Of a stretch of 64,000 bases of DNA, positions 40,005 through 50,141 are shown one piece after another. The stretch spans positions 124,001 through 188,000 of the forward strand of contig NZ_FNCO01000001.1 in NCBI RefSeq assembly GCF_900100795.1, given 5' to 3'. Source of the DNA: Pseudomonas abietaniphila. GTDB lineage: Bacteria; Pseudomonadota; Gammaproteobacteria; Pseudomonadales; Pseudomonadaceae. A model generated the notes under the pieces. It was not told the DNA's origin. It did no database searches and worked only from the letters and a program-made list of their open reading frames with translations. Every line of letters begins with the position of its first letter. The stretch's first letter is position 1. Both the position numbers and the translations under genes were made by a program.

Positions 40005-42452
40005 TCATTTTCTGACGACCTTCCTGAGCGCTCGGGAAAGTTGATCCAGGGAGTAGGGCTTATGCAGCAGCTCGAAACCGTCGGAACCTTTGTCAGCCAG
40101 TACATGGCTGTAACCGGACGTCAGAACGACCGGGAGTTCCGGGTAGCGCGTGTGAAGCTCGTTTGCGAACTCGATGCCGGTCATGCCTGGCATGACCACG
40201 TCGGAAAACACCACATCGAACGGCTGGGCAGCGGATTCAAGTTCGGCCATGGCCTGGAGCGCATTGGTGCTCAGGACTGTCCTGTAGCCCAGTTCGGTCA
40301 GTGCCTGCACGGCGGAGGTGCCCACGTCGCTGTTGTCCTCCACGACCAGCACACAGGTGCCGTGACCTTCTTGCAGGGGAATATCGGCGAGGGCCTGTTT
40401 CGACATCCAGCCTGCCTCGCTCACGCGCGGGAGGTAGAGGGTGAAGGTGGTGCCTTTGCCCAATTCACTGGCCACGGCGATCTCGCCACCGGACTGCTTG
40501 GCGAAGCCAAATACCTGACTCAACCCCAATCCCGTGCCTTCGCCGACGCTTTTGGTGGTGAAGAACGGTTCGAAAATGTGCTCCAGCTGCGTCGCAGCGA
40601 TGCCTGTGCCCGTGTCCGAGATCGAGATGGCCACGAAAGCGCCGGTCGAGGGCGGATGAAGCCTGACGGAGGGCATGGATTCGACGGGGCGTACCGTGAG
40701 TGTGAGCCTGCCTTCGCCCATCATCGCGTCCCGGGCATTGGCGACCATGTTGACCAGCGCGGTATCAAACTGACTGGGGTCGGCGTTCACGCAGCAAGGC
40801 TGCTCGTCGAGCTGGATCACCGTTTCGATTCTCGAGCCGCTGAGTGTTCTCATCATCCCGCTGATCGCATCGACGTTTTCGCAGGCGCTGAAGACTTCCG
40901 GCTGAAGGGCTTGTCTGCGCGCGAAGGCGAGCAACTGCCCGGTCAGCCGGGCGGCGCGATCGACGGTCTCTGAAATGGCGGTCACGTACCGCAGTCTTCG
41001 TTCTTCGGTCAGGTTCGGGCGCATCAGCAGATCGGTCGAAGACCGGATGACCGTCAGCAGATTATTGAAGTCATGGGCCACGCCGCCAGTGAGTTGTCCG
41101 AAGGCTTCCATCTTCTGGGATTGGCGCAGCGCTTCGGCCTGTTCTCTTTCCTTGGTCACATGCCGACCTGCTGCGTAGACACGACCGTCTTCGAAGGTGC
41201 CTGTCCAGCTGAACCATTTGTAAGAACCGTCCTTGTGGCGCAGTCGGTACTCATAGGGCACGGTCAGTGGAGCCTCGAGCAGGGTAGTGAATGCGGCCAG
41301 CGAGCCCGTCAGGTCATCCGGGTGCGTGTAGTCTGAAAAGGTGGTACCGACCAGCTCGCTTTCCGACCATCCCAGCTGTTCGGTCCAGCGTCCGTTGACT
41401 TCATCCAGCGTGCCGTTGGGCGAGGCGATCACCAGCAGCTCCTGTGACAGTCCCCAGGCCCGATCACGTTCCCGGGTACGAATCGCCAGGTTGTTGGCCT
41501 GATCTTTTTCGTGGGTGATGTCGCGGCCGCTGCAATAGATCTTTCCGTCCTCGAGGACCGCCACCCACGCGACCCAGCGGTATTTACCATTGCGATGACG
41601 GACGCGATTCTGAAAACGGGAGACCGGCCGGCCTCGGGCAGCCTGGGTGAGGACGGCTTCACTGCCGGGTACATCGTCCGGATGGATGAAGGACAGAAAG
41701 GTGGTGTGCAATTCTTCCGGAGACCAGCCCAGGGAAATCGTCCAGGCAGGATTGGAGGCCTCGATGATTCCGTGGGCGTTGATGACGGACAGCAAGTCAT
41801 TGCTGAGCAGCCAGGTACGGCTTCGCTCTGTGGCGCGCTCATTGACCTTGCGCTCGAGGTAATTGTTGAGGTCACGCAGTTCATCCTGGCTCTGGCGCAA
41901 CCGCTGATCCGAGCGATGCCGTTCGATGGCGAGCGCGACGGTCTGGGCAATGACAGCGATGGCTTCGATATCGCCATCGGTTGGCGTGCGGGGTTCGCCG
42001 TAGTAGACCGCGAACGTGCCGAGAATTTTCCCGTCCGCGGCCCTGACTGGCATCGACCAGCAAGCACGCAGCCCGTGAGGCACCGCGAGGTCCGCGTATC
42101 CCTGCCACAGGTGGCTGCTGGCGATATCGTCGACATAAACAGCAGCACCGCGCGCTGCAGCGGTGCCGCACGAGCCAATGCCCTCGCCAATGGCGATTCC
42201 GTGAATGGCCTCGTTGTAAGGCGCCGGCAGGCTGGGCGCCGCTCCATGAAGCATGTATTGACCGTCTTCGCTCAAAAACAGCACTGACGCCTTCATGTCA
42301 CGGCTCTGCGCTTCAATGGCGAGCAGAAGGTCATTCAACACTTCCGCCAGCGGCATACCGCTGGCGATCTGACCCAAGACCTTTCTTTCGCGCTCAATGA
42401 GCGCCACCGGGGAGTAGCGTCCACCCAGCAAACTCAGGTCAATGGATGGCAT
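40005..42452 (-). CDS. Hybrid sensor histidine kinase (GAF-PAS-PAS-HisKA-HATPase-receiver)
   Basis: 815 residues, no membrane helix. GAF (about 20-180: [20 protein letters not shown]), two PAS domains (about 210-330 and 335-455: [40 protein letters not shown]), HisKA ([20 protein letters not shown]), HATPase ([23 protein letters not shown]) and a C-terminal receiver ([28 protein letters not shown]). ATG 42452 ([11 protein letters not shown]) has CAGGAG upstream; the longer frame to 42584 is rejected. Soluble sensor with internal phospho-transfer; signal unknown. The EAL gene lies just upstream in the same direction. Confidence 0.92.
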   Translation of the reverse strand: MPSIDLSLLGGRYSPVALIERERKVLGQIASGMPLAEVLNDLLLAIEAQSRDMKASVLFLSEDGQYMLHGAAPSLPAPYNEAIHGIAIGEGIGSCGTAAARGAAVYVDDIASSHLWQGYADLAVPHGLRACWSMPVRAADGKILGTFAVYYGEPRTPTDGDIEAIAVIAQTVALAIERHRSDQRLRQSQDELRDLNNYLERKVNERATERSRTWLLSNDLLSVINAHGIIEASNPAWTISLGWSPEELHTTFLSFIHPDDVPGSEAVLTQAARGRPVSRFQNRVRHRNGKYRWVAWVAVLEDGKIYCSGRDITHEKDQANNLAIRTRERDRAWGLSQELLVIASPNGTLDEVNGRWTEQLGWSESELVGTTFSDYTHPDDLTGSLAAFTTLLEAPLTVPYEYRLRHKDGSYKWFSWTGTFEDGRVYAAGRHVTKEREQAEALRQSQKMEAFGQLTGGVAHDFNNLLTVIRSSTDLLMRPNLTEERRLRYVTAISETVDRAARLTGQLLAFARRQALQPEVFSACENVDAISGMMRTLSGSRIETVIQLDEQPCCVNADPSQFDTALVNMVANARDAMMGEGRLTLTVRPVESMPSVRLHPPSTGAFVAISISDTGTGIAATQLEHIFEPFFTTKSVGEGTGLGLSQVFGFAKQSGGEIAVASELGKGTTFTLYLPRVSEAGWMSKQALADIPLQEGHGTCVLVVEDNSDVGTSAVQALTELGYRTVLSTNALQAMAELESAAQPFDVVFSDVVMPGMTGIEFANELHTRYPELPVVLTSGYSHVLADKGSDGFELLHKPYSLDQLSRALRKVVRK

Positions 42453-42528
42453 GACAAACTCCTGGAACTCGGTACGTGATGCTGAAAAAGGGCGTGGTTT
42501 GGCGTTTCTACCGGCGCGGGTTAACCGT

Positions 42529-43317
42529 CTACGGTCTTGTATACGGCGACATGCCGGCCAGCACGCCGATGGCCGGCCGGGCAAACAGGTAGCCCTGCAT
42601 CAGCTCGACGCCCATTTTCAGCAAGGTTTCACACTCCTGCGGCGTCTCGATGCCCTCGGCAATGACGGTAATGTCCAACCGGTTGGTCACCAGCACGATG
42701 CCCTCGATGATCGCCTGACGTGCGCGGTCTCGATCAATGCCACGGGTCAGCGCCATGTCGATTTTCAGGACGTTAGGCTGGAACATCGCCAGAAAGTTGA
42801 GCCCCGAGTAGCCCGATCCGAAGTCATCGATGGCCGTCGTGAAACCCTGACGCTCGTACTCTTCAAAAATCGATTTCAGGTGCTCAGGATCGTCCACGCG
42901 CTCGCCTTCCGTGACCTCGAACATCAGGCGCCCAACGGGAAAATCAAACAGGCGAGCGGCTTCCAGTGTGGCGCGTACGCACGTCTCGGCCCTGTAAACG
43001 GCATTGGGTAAAAAGTTGATGCTGAGTTTGCAATCAGGAATCGCCAACAGTCCGAGCTCTGCGGCCAGCTCGATGGCCTTGACCCGACAGGCCTGGTCGA
43101 ACCGGTAACGGTTGTTGTCGTTCACTCTCCCCAGAATGCTGGCGGCCGACTCTCCGTTGATGCCGCGCACCAGCGCCTCGTACGCGTAGGTGGCGCCGGT
43201 TTTGACGTTGAAAATCGGCTGGAAAGCCATGGTGAAGTCGAATCCCAGCCCGTCAGCATTGCGGCATTCAGCGCATCCGACAGACTTGAAAACGGGGGTG
43301 GGAGTGCGCTGAGTCAT
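42529..43317 (-). CDS. EAL-domain cyclic-di-GMP phosphodiesterase
   Basis: 262 residues, a lone EAL domain without GGDEF or membrane helices. Catalytic blocks: EALVRG (the EAL signature), SINFLPNAV, FEVTEGERV, IDDFGSGYSGLNFL, LKIDMAL and VIAEGIET. The DDFG, KID and second-glutamate residues are kept, so hydrolysis of c-di-GMP is expected. The N-terminus has a cluster CAEC (in GCAECRN), a possible metal or redox site seen in some EAL proteins of this type. About 75 bases upstream of the kinase gene, so likely co-transcribed. Confidence 0.92.
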   Translation of the reverse strand: MTQRTPTPVFKSVGCAECRNADGLGFDFTMAFQPIFNVKTGATYAYEALVRGINGESAASILGRVNDNNRYRFDQACRVKAIELAAELGLLAIPDCKLSINFLPNAVYRAETCVRATLEAARLFDFPVGRLMFEVTEGERVDDPEHLKSIFEEYERQGFTTAIDDFGSGYSGLNFLAMFQPNVLKIDMALTRGIDRDRARQAIIEGIVLVTNRLDITVIAEGIETPQECETLLKMGVELMQGYLFARPAIGVLAGMSPYTRP

Positions 43318-43529
43318 GCGTGTCCTGCTCCATAGGCGAAAGGAATACGTACCTGATGATGCTGCTCGGTGATCCGCACCGTTGCGCAAGCATGCATTAG
43401 AACCTTTTCCGCCGCTTTCAAGAAGCGGCTTCTACTGGGACAGGCTGGGACGCATTTTGATCACTCTGACTTCGCAAGGCACTGATGGGCGGAGCGATGG
43501 CCGGTTTAATCCTCCGTTTGCAGACCTGT

Positions 43530-44726
43530 TCAGGCGGTTGCGTTCGATTCGCAGAGATGAACCTCAGTGGCGTAGCGACCCGCCAGCCAGGCGAGGAAAG
43601 ACGCGGCGACCAGCACGGCTGCGCTGAGCTCGAAGGTGGCCTTGTACCCGCTGAGGTCATAGGCCAGGCCGCCAATGATTGCGCCGCCTGCGATCGCCAG
43701 TTGGACAATGGCCACGAGCAAGCCGCCACCGGCTTCCGCATCGTCAGGAAGCGTCTGCGCCAGCCATGTCCACCAGCCGACGGGTGCAGCGGTTGCGACC
43801 AGTCCCCACAGCCCGAGCAGGACCGCGGTCAGCAGCGGCGAAGCACCATAATTCACCAGCGCCAGGGCGATGACGGCCATGATCAGCGGGATCACCGTCA
43901 GTGTCCGGTAGAGGCCATTGCCGATGAATCTTTCGATCAGGAAGGTTCCGATGAAACCTGCAACGCCCAGACCCAGCAGCATGAAAGACAGGGTGGAAAC
44001 GCTGACACCGGTCACGCCCTCAAGAAACGGGCGCAGGTACGTGAAGAGCATGAACTGCCCCATGAAAAAAACGCTGACGGCGACCATGCCCAAGGCAACG
44101 GGCAACTGCTTCATCAACCGCAAGGCATTGCCGCTGCCTGCCTGACGTTCGGTCTTGAAGGACGGCAGGCTGATCAGCAGCCACACGGCCGCAAGGGTTG
44201 CGACCGGCACGACGCAGAAAAACGCACCGCGCCAGCCGATCAACGCGCCGAGAAAGCTGCCGGCCGGCGCTGCAATCACCGTCGCGAGCGCGTTACCTCC
44301 ATTGACGATGGCCAGCGCACGGGAAACCTGAGCAGGCTGCACCAGTCGCATGGCGGTCGCCGCTGACAACGACCAGAACCCGCCGATTGCGATGCCGATC
44401 AGGGCACGCCCAAACATGAATGAGGGATAGCCGGGCGCGAGCGCGACAACCGTTCCTGAGACGATCATCAGCAAGGTCAGGCACAGCAGCAGCTTCTTGC
44501 GTTCGACGCGCGCGGCGATCGCTGCGATGACCAGACTGGTGACCAGTGCAAACGCACCCGACACGGAAATGCCCTGGCCGGCCTGGCCCTCGGTGATCTG
44601 CAGTTCGGCGGCGATGGGCGTCAGCAGGCTGACGGGCATGAACTCTGAAGCGACCAGCGCGAAGGCGGCCAGCGACATGGCGAGCACGGCGCTCCAGCCG
44701 CGTTTTTCTGTAGAACGTGAAGTCAT
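43530..44726 (-). CDS. MFS efflux transporter (YdhP/NepI-like)
   Basis: 398 residues and about twelve membrane helices of the DHA1 drug/sugar-efflux group: AFALVASEFMPVSLLTPIAA in helix 1, GRALIGIAIGGFWSLSAATA in helix 4, PAGSFLGALIGWRGAFF in helix 5. Relatives export purine ribonucleosides, arabinose or drugs; substrate here unknown. ATG 44726 starts at MTSRSTEKRG; the open frame extends to 44900 without transporter features. Divergent from the AraC gene at 45034, a likely regulator. Confidence 0.92.
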   Translation of the reverse strand: MTSRSTEKRGWSAVLAMSLAAFALVASEFMPVSLLTPIAAELQITEGQAGQGISVSGAFALVTSLVIAAIAARVERKKLLLCLTLLMIVSGTVVALAPGYPSFMFGRALIGIAIGGFWSLSAATAMRLVQPAQVSRALAIVNGGNALATVIAAPAGSFLGALIGWRGAFFCVVPVATLAAVWLLISLPSFKTERQAGSGNALRLMKQLPVALGMVAVSVFFMGQFMLFTYLRPFLEGVTGVSVSTLSFMLLGLGVAGFIGTFLIERFIGNGLYRTLTVIPLIMAVIALALVNYGASPLLTAVLLGLWGLVATAAPVGWWTWLAQTLPDDAEAGGGLLVAIVQLAIAGGAIIGGLAYDLSGYKATFELSAAVLVAASFLAWLAGRYATEVHLCESNATA

Positions 44727-45033
44727 GGGAATACCTGTGGTGCGACAAGCGCGTTGATTCGGTTTGCTGAAAGCGGCGCTGAACAGCGAGGCCTGGGGCG
44801 TCCGCGTCGGTGCATGGGAATGACCGGGACAAGCGGTTGTTGCCGGCATGGCTCGGGGAGGGAAACGTTGCGTGACGCCTCTCCCGTAACAGTTCGACAC
44901 ATTCTCGCTGTCGATCCGCCCGCGCCCTAGTGCATTCCTCTTGAATGCTTGCCTAATCCTATGGGGATGCAGGGCGGTGGATAGGAAACGTTTCCTCAGC
45001 GGATTAGAGTTCGGTCAACACAAGAGACCTGAC

Positions 45034-45966
45034 ATGATGCCGACCACCCCGCGCCATGAATCCCCCTTGGCGGCCAACATCGACCCCCGCATGAGCGTGA
45101 CGGGAGACATCGCCACAGCCATTCCCGGCCTGTCGCTGTTTCGTCGCGACCAACCGGCGCCTCCCGCCGTGTGCATGATCGAGCCAAGCCTGATTCTGGT
45201 GGGCCGTGGCGAGAAGCGGTTGTGGGTGGGAGGCGAGAGTTACTGCTACGACCCGTCGAGGTTCCTGGTCACCTCACTGGATTTGCCCGCCAACTCTGAA
45301 GTGATGGTTGCCAGCCCCGAGCAGCCCTGTGTCGGGCTGGTGCTGAAACTGAATGTGAGCATGCTCGCCGAGGTCATCACTCAAGGTGGTTTGCCCGCAA
45401 CCCGTCAGCGAGCGGAAGGGACGGGTGCCGGGATTGGCCACTTGTCATCGGCGTTGGAGAGCGCGCTTGATCGCCTGCTGACGTTGCTCGACGAACCCGA
45501 GGCGATTCCCGTGCTGGCGCCGCTGGTTCTGCGGGAAATTCACTATCGGCTGCTTAATACCGATCAGGGGCCAAGGCTGCGGCAGATCACGGCGGTCGAT
45601 GGTCAGGGGTATCGCATTGCCAAGGCCATCGACTGGCTCAAGCTCAACTACGCCGCCGCGCTGCGCATCGATGATCTGGCGGCCCGCGTGCAGATGAGTG
45701 CACCGACCTTTCACCATCATTTTCGCCAGCTGACGCGCATGAGTCCCCTGCAGTATCAGAAGTGGCTGCGCCTGAACGAGGCGCGTCGGCTGATGCTGAC
45801 GGAGCGCCTGGATGTCTCGCGGGCGGCGTTCGCCGTCGGGTATGAAAGCCCCTCTCAGTTCAGCCGCGAATACGGTCGTCTGTTCGGTACGGCCCCCAGC
45901 CGTGACATGGCGTTGCTGCGGGGGCAACCAACGGAAACTCAAGCGCTGGGCACTGCGACGCCTTGA
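45034..45966 (+). CDS. AraC-family regulator (AraC_N type)
   Basis: 310 residues: N-terminal cupin-like AraC_N domain (about 35-190: MIEPSLILVGRGEKRLWVGG) and C-terminal helix-turn-helix pair (IDDLAARVQMSAPTFHHHFR, FAVGYESPSQFSREYGRLFG). It lies divergent from the MFS gene and directly upstream of the molybdenum-hydroxylase operon, so either could be its target. ATG 45034 preferred; the frame is open to 44941. Confidence 0.92.
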   Translation: MMPTTPRHESPLAANIDPRMSVTGDIATAIPGLSLFRRDQPAPPAVCMIEPSLILVGRGEKRLWVGGESYCYDPSRFLVTSLDLPANSEVMVASPEQPCVGLVLKLNVSMLAEVITQGGLPATRQRAEGTGAGIGHLSSALESALDRLLTLLDEPEAIPVLAPLVLREIHYRLLNTDQGPRLRQITAVDGQGYRIAKAIDWLKLNYAAALRIDDLAARVQMSAPTFHHHFRQLTRMSPLQYQKWLRLNEARRLMLTERLDVSRAAFAVGYESPSQFSREYGRLFGTAPSRDMALLRGQPTETQALGTATP

Positions 45967-46054
45967 GCGAAAAACACGCTGTACCGATGAGGTGCCTGGC
46001 TGCGCGTCACCGCTCATAACATTGCACGTCAACCGATGATCAAGCGGGTGAACC

Positions 46055-46510
46055 ATGGAACTACGAATCAACCAGAAGACCTATCAGGTCGACGCCGACG
46101 CCGACACGCCCCTGTTGTGGGTGATCCGCGATGACCTGGGCATGACCGGCACCAAGTACGGCTGTGGCCTGGCGCAGTGTGGCGCCTGCTCCGTGCTGGT
46201 CGACGGCAATGTGGTGCGCTCGTGCGTCACGCCCGTGGCGGGTGTGGTCGGCCGAGAAGTCACCACCATCGAGGCGATTGAGGCCGATGACGTGGGCAAG
46301 CGCGTCGTCGCGACCTGGGTTGATCTTCAGGTTGCCCAGTGCGGGTATTGTCAGTCCGGGCAGGTGATGGCGGCCACCGCGCTGCTCAAACACAACCCCA
46401 GACCGAGTGCTGCGCAGATCGAGGCCGCAATGGTCAATCTGTGTCGCTGCGGCACGTACAACGCCATTCATGCCGCCGTGCATGAACTGGCCGGCAAGGG
46501 GGACGCATGA
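46055..46510 (+). CDS. 2Fe-2S subunit of a molybdenum hydroxylase (IorA-like)
   Basis: 151 residues with two iron-sulfur clusters: the plant-ferredoxin-type set CGLAQCGACSVLVDG...C (about 38-58) and the second set CGYCQSGQ...CRCGTY (about 100-135). It is the electron-transfer subunit of isoquinoline 1-oxidoreductase/aldehyde-oxidase-type enzymes, passing electrons from the Mo subunit to the cytochrome encoded two genes on. Its stop overlaps the start of the next gene (ATGA). Confidence 0.95.
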   Translation: MELRINQKTYQVDADADTPLLWVIRDDLGMTGTKYGCGLAQCGACSVLVDGNVVRSCVTPVAGVVGREVTTIEAIEADDVGKRVVATWVDLQVAQCGYCQSGQVMAATALLKHNPRPSAAQIEAAMVNLCRCGTYNAIHAAVHELAGKGDA

Positions 46511-48759
46511 TGAACGTGCGTATCGACCCTGCCTTGCAACCCTCCGCGCTTGCCTTGACTGACCCGGTCAACCTGTCCCGGCGCCGTTTTCTGACAGGGA
46601 CCGCAGTGGGTGCACTGGTGCTGGGCTTCGGCCTGCCACTGGGATCGACCCGCGTGCAGGCTGCGGCTGCAGCGACGGCCGAGCGCGGCACGCAGGTGCC
46701 GGCGTTCCTGGAAATCCGCCCTGACAACCGCGTGCGTCTGCTGTGCCCCTTTATGGAAGGCGGGCAGGGCACGTTCACTGCGATGGCGCAGATCATCGGT
46801 GAAGAACTGGACGCCGACCCGGCGACCTTTGTGGTCGAAGCCGCGCCGCCCGGCGAAGCCTATGTGGTGATGGAAAACGGCATGCGCATCACCGGCGGCA
46901 GCATGTCGGTGCGCATGAGCTACCCGGTCATGCGCCGCCTCGGTGCCCTGGCCCGCGCGATGCTGCTGGAGGCGGGCGCACAGGCCCTTGACGTGCCGGT
47001 CAGCGAGTTGACCACTGAACCGGGCAAGGTGGTCCACGCCAGCTCCGGTCGCTCACTCGATTACGGTGCGTTGGCCGAGCGTGCGATGAGCCTGCCGGTG
47101 CCTGATCCTGCCAGCGTGCCACTGCGCGATCCGAGTCAGTTCCGCTGGATCGGCAAGCCTGTGAAGCGTCTCGATGCCTACGACAAGTCCACCGGCAAGG
47201 CGTTGTACAGCATCGACCTCAAGGTCGACGGCATGCTGCACGCGGCTGTTCAGCATGCGCCACGTCTTGGGATGACCGTGGCAAACCTGCGCAACGAAGA
47301 TCAGGTCAAGGCCATGAAGGGCGTGCATTCCGTGCACCGGCTCGACGGTGCCGTGGCCGTGGTTGCCGAGCGCTGGTGGCACGCCAAACGTGCGGTGGAG
47401 GCGATTCAGGTCGACTGGCAGGAGCCCACGGCCGACAGCAAAGTAAGACCCATGCCTGCGGATTTCTCCAGCGATGCGCACTTCAAGCGACTGGCGGCGG
47501 AGAAAGGCCCCGCCCGCGACGATGAAAATGAAGGCGACGTTGCCGCGAGCCTGGCCAGTGCCAAGGTCCGTGTCGACGCCACTTACCACAACCAGTACCT
47601 GAATCACGGACAACTGGAGCCGCCCTCGGCGTTGGCGCGCTTCAACCCGGATGGCTCGCTGGAGGCCTGGCTGCCCAATCAGGCGCCGGACATGTTCCGC
47701 GCTGACATCGCCAAGCGCACCGGTCTCGACCTTTCACAGATCACACTGCATTCGCCGCTCTTGGGCGGGTTCTTCGGGCGGCACTTTCTGTACGACTCCG
47801 CCAACCCGTACCCGCAGGCCATCGTCCTGGCCAAGGCGGTCGGCCGTCCGGTCAAGCTCATCTGGACGCGGGAGGAAGAGTTTCTGCGCGACGTGCTCCG
47901 TCCGGTTGCCGCGGTCAATTTCCGCGCGGCACTGGATAACGACGGCTGGCCGCTGGCAATTGAAGCGATCAGCGCCACGGAAGGGCCTACCGAGGCCCTC
48001 GCGGGCAAGCAGGGTGACAAGCTTGACCCGACGGCTCTGGAAGGGTTGTCGGGCAAGTCCTACGCCATCCCGAACAAACGCATCGCGCAGATCTACGTCA
48101 AAGGCCCAGCCATGCTCGGTTACTGGCGTTCAGTGGGGAACTCCCTCAACGACTTTTTCTACGAGTCGTTCCTGGACGAGCTGGCCGACAAGGGCGGCAA
48201 GGACCCGTTCGAACTGCGCCTGCACCTGCTGCGTGACAACACACGCCTGACCACGCTGCTGCAGGCTGTGGGTGAACTGTCCGGGGGATGGAAGCGGGGG
48301 CCGTTTACCGCCGAGGACGGTACAAAAAGGGCGCGCGGCGTGGCGATGGCATCGCCGTTCGGGACGCAGACGGCGGTGATTGCCGAAGTGTCCATCGAGA
48401 ACGGGCAGGTCAAGGTGCATGACATCTGGCAGGCGATCGACCCCGGCAGCATCGTCAACCCGGCGATTGTCGAGGCTCAGGTCAACGGTGCCGTGGCGCT
48501 GGGCCTTTCTCAGACGCTCGTGGAGGAGTCGGTGTGGATAGACGGCAAGCCTCGGGCCCGCAATTACGACCTGTACCCGATTCTGCCGCCTGCGCGGATG
48601 GCGCGAGTGCATGTCCGGGTCGTCGAGAGCGGGGAAAAAATGGGAGGCGTCGGCGAGCCGCCACTGCCTGCTGTCGCGCCCGCCGTCGCCAATGCGGTGG
48701 CCGCACTGACGGGGCAGCGGGTTCGCAGCCTGCCCATGAGCCGACACACCTTCACCTGA
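46507..48759 (+). CDS. Molybdopterin-binding subunit of a periplasmic molybdenum hydroxylase (IorB-like)
   Basis: 750 residues. A twin-arginine signal (SRRRFLTGTAVGALVLGF) indicates export to the periplasm folded with its cofactor. Two aldehyde-oxidase-type halves follow (AVQHAPRLGMTVANL, LLGGFFGRHFLYD, AMLGYWRSVGNSLNDFFYES), with the catalytic-glutamate region VGEPPLPAVAPA near the end. Hydroxylates an N-heterocycle or oxidises an aldehyde; substrate unknown. Four-base overlap with the 2Fe-2S gene and 17 bases to the cytochrome gene make an operon. Confidence 0.94.
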   Translation: MMNVRIDPALQPSALALTDPVNLSRRRFLTGTAVGALVLGFGLPLGSTRVQAAAAATAERGTQVPAFLEIRPDNRVRLLCPFMEGGQGTFTAMAQIIGEELDADPATFVVEAAPPGEAYVVMENGMRITGGSMSVRMSYPVMRRLGALARAMLLEAGAQALDVPVSELTTEPGKVVHASSGRSLDYGALAERAMSLPVPDPASVPLRDPSQFRWIGKPVKRLDAYDKSTGKALYSIDLKVDGMLHAAVQHAPRLGMTVANLRNEDQVKAMKGVHSVHRLDGAVAVVAERWWHAKRAVEAIQVDWQEPTADSKVRPMPADFSSDAHFKRLAAEKGPARDDENEGDVAASLASAKVRVDATYHNQYLNHGQLEPPSALARFNPDGSLEAWLPNQAPDMFRADIAKRTGLDLSQITLHSPLLGGFFGRHFLYDSANPYPQAIVLAKAVGRPVKLIWTREEEFLRDVLRPVAAVNFRAALDNDGWPLAIEAISATEGPTEALAGKQGDKLDPTALEGLSGKSYAIPNKRIAQIYVKGPAMLGYWRSVGNSLNDFFYESFLDELADKGGKDPFELRLHLLRDNTRLTTLLQAVGELSGGWKRGPFTAEDGTKRARGVAMASPFGTQTAVIAEVSIENGQVKVHDIWQAIDPGSIVNPAIVEAQVNGAVALGLSQTLVEESVWIDGKPRARNYDLYPILPPARMARVHVRVVESGEKMGGVGEPPLPAVAPAVANAVAALTGQRVRSLPMSRHTFT

Positions 48760-48776
48760 TCAGCGCCGGAGCGTCC

Positions 48777-50129
48777 ATGAAGAACAGCCGATTCGCAAGA
48801 ACCGCAGGCTGGCTGGCCGTGCCATGCCTGGTCGCGGCAGGCCTGCTGGCCTGGTATGTCACGCGCGAGCCTGTCTCGCGTCTTGAAAGCCCACCCATCA
48901 CCGTGGCCGACATCGACCCGGCGTTGGTTGCCCGTGGCGAATACGTTGCCAGGCTCAGCGACTGCGTGGCCTGCCACAGCGTGCCGGGCGGTGCGCCATT
49001 CGCGGGCGGCCTGGAAATGGCCACGCCGCTGGGGGCGATACACGCCACCAACATCACGCCCGACCCGGAAACCGGTATTGGCCGCTACAGCCTGCCGGAC
49101 TTCGATCGGGCTGTGCGTCACGGCGTGGCACCCGGCAGTCGCCGTTTGTATCCCGCCATGCCCTATCCCTCGTACGCCAAACTCAGTGATGACGACGTGC
49201 GAGCGCTCTATGCCTTCTTCATGAAGGGCGTGGCGCCGGTCAACCAGGCGAACATCCCGAGCGCCATTCCCTGGCCTCTGAACCTGCGCTGGCCAATCGC
49301 GCTGTGGAACGGGGTGTTTGTCGACGCCAAGCCGTACGCGGCCAACACATCGCAAGATGAGGTGTGGAATCGCGGTGCTTATCTCGTTCAGGGCGCGGGG
49401 CATTGTGGCAGTTGCCATACGCCTAGAGGCCTGGCGTTCAACGAGAAGGCCCTTGATGAATCGGGTACACCGTTCCTTGCGGGCGCCTTGCTGGACGGCT
49501 GGTACGCACCGAGCCTGCGCGATGACCACAACACCGGGCTGGGCCGATGGAGCGAGCCGGAGATCGTGCAGTTCCTCAAGACGGGGCGCAACAGGCACGC
49601 GGTGGTCTACGGCTCGATGACCGAGGCCTTCAACAACTCCACCCAGTTCATGACCGACGATGATCTGACCGCCATTGCCCGTTATCTCAAATCCTTGCCC
49701 GGTGACCGTCAGCGCGACGGAGCGCCCTGGCAGTATCAGGAGCGCTCTGCAGCAGTGGGGTCGCAGACGCCTGGCGCTCACACCTATGCGACGCGCTGCG
49801 CGTCGTGCCACGGGCTGGACGGCAAAGGGCAACCCGAGTGGATGCCGCCGTTGGCGGGCGCCACCTCCGCCTTGGCAAAAGAGAGCGCGTCGGCGATCAA
49901 CATCACCCTCAATGGCTCTCAGCGTGTCGTGGCGGCCGGGGTGCCAGACGCGTATCGTATGCCTGCCTTCCGTGAGCAATTGTCCGATCAACAAATCGCC
50001 GACGTGCTGACATTCATGCGCAGTCACTGGGGTAATCAGGGCACTGCCGTCGAGGCACAAGCGGTGGGCAAGCTGCGTGACCACACGGATCCTGCCAGCA
50101 GCAGCCCGATCATCCTGCAGATGCGCTAA
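48777..50129 (+). CDS. Membrane-anchored three-haem cytochrome c
   Basis: 450 residues: one N-terminal membrane helix (WLAVPCLVAAGLLAWYV) and three CxxCH haem sites, CVACH (63-67), CGSCH (about 210) and CASCH (about 341). This is the subunit that carries electrons from periplasmic Mo hydroxylases and alcohol or gluconate dehydrogenases to the respiratory chain. Third gene of the operon; 12 bases from the XdhC-like gene. Confidence 0.94.
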   Translation: MKNSRFARTAGWLAVPCLVAAGLLAWYVTREPVSRLESPPITVADIDPALVARGEYVARLSDCVACHSVPGGAPFAGGLEMATPLGAIHATNITPDPETGIGRYSLPDFDRAVRHGVAPGSRRLYPAMPYPSYAKLSDDDVRALYAFFMKGVAPVNQANIPSAIPWPLNLRWPIALWNGVFVDAKPYAANTSQDEVWNRGAYLVQGAGHCGSCHTPRGLAFNEKALDESGTPFLAGALLDGWYAPSLRDDHNTGLGRWSEPEIVQFLKTGRNRHAVVYGSMTEAFNNSTQFMTDDDLTAIARYLKSLPGDRQRDGAPWQYQERSAAVGSQTPGAHTYATRCASCHGLDGKGQPEWMPPLAGATSALAKESASAINITLNGSQRVVAAGVPDAYRMPAFREQLSDQQIADVLTFMRSHWGNQGTAVEAQAVGKLRDHTDPASSSPIILQMR

Positions 50130-50141
50130 GAGGAGAGCCTG

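Noticed and set aside
40041..40973. 310-codon plus-strand frame
   Set aside because: Antisense shadow of the hybrid kinase gene, which has complete domains on the other strand.
48564..50084. 506-codon minus-strand frame
   Set aside because: Antisense to the three-haem cytochrome gene; no motif.
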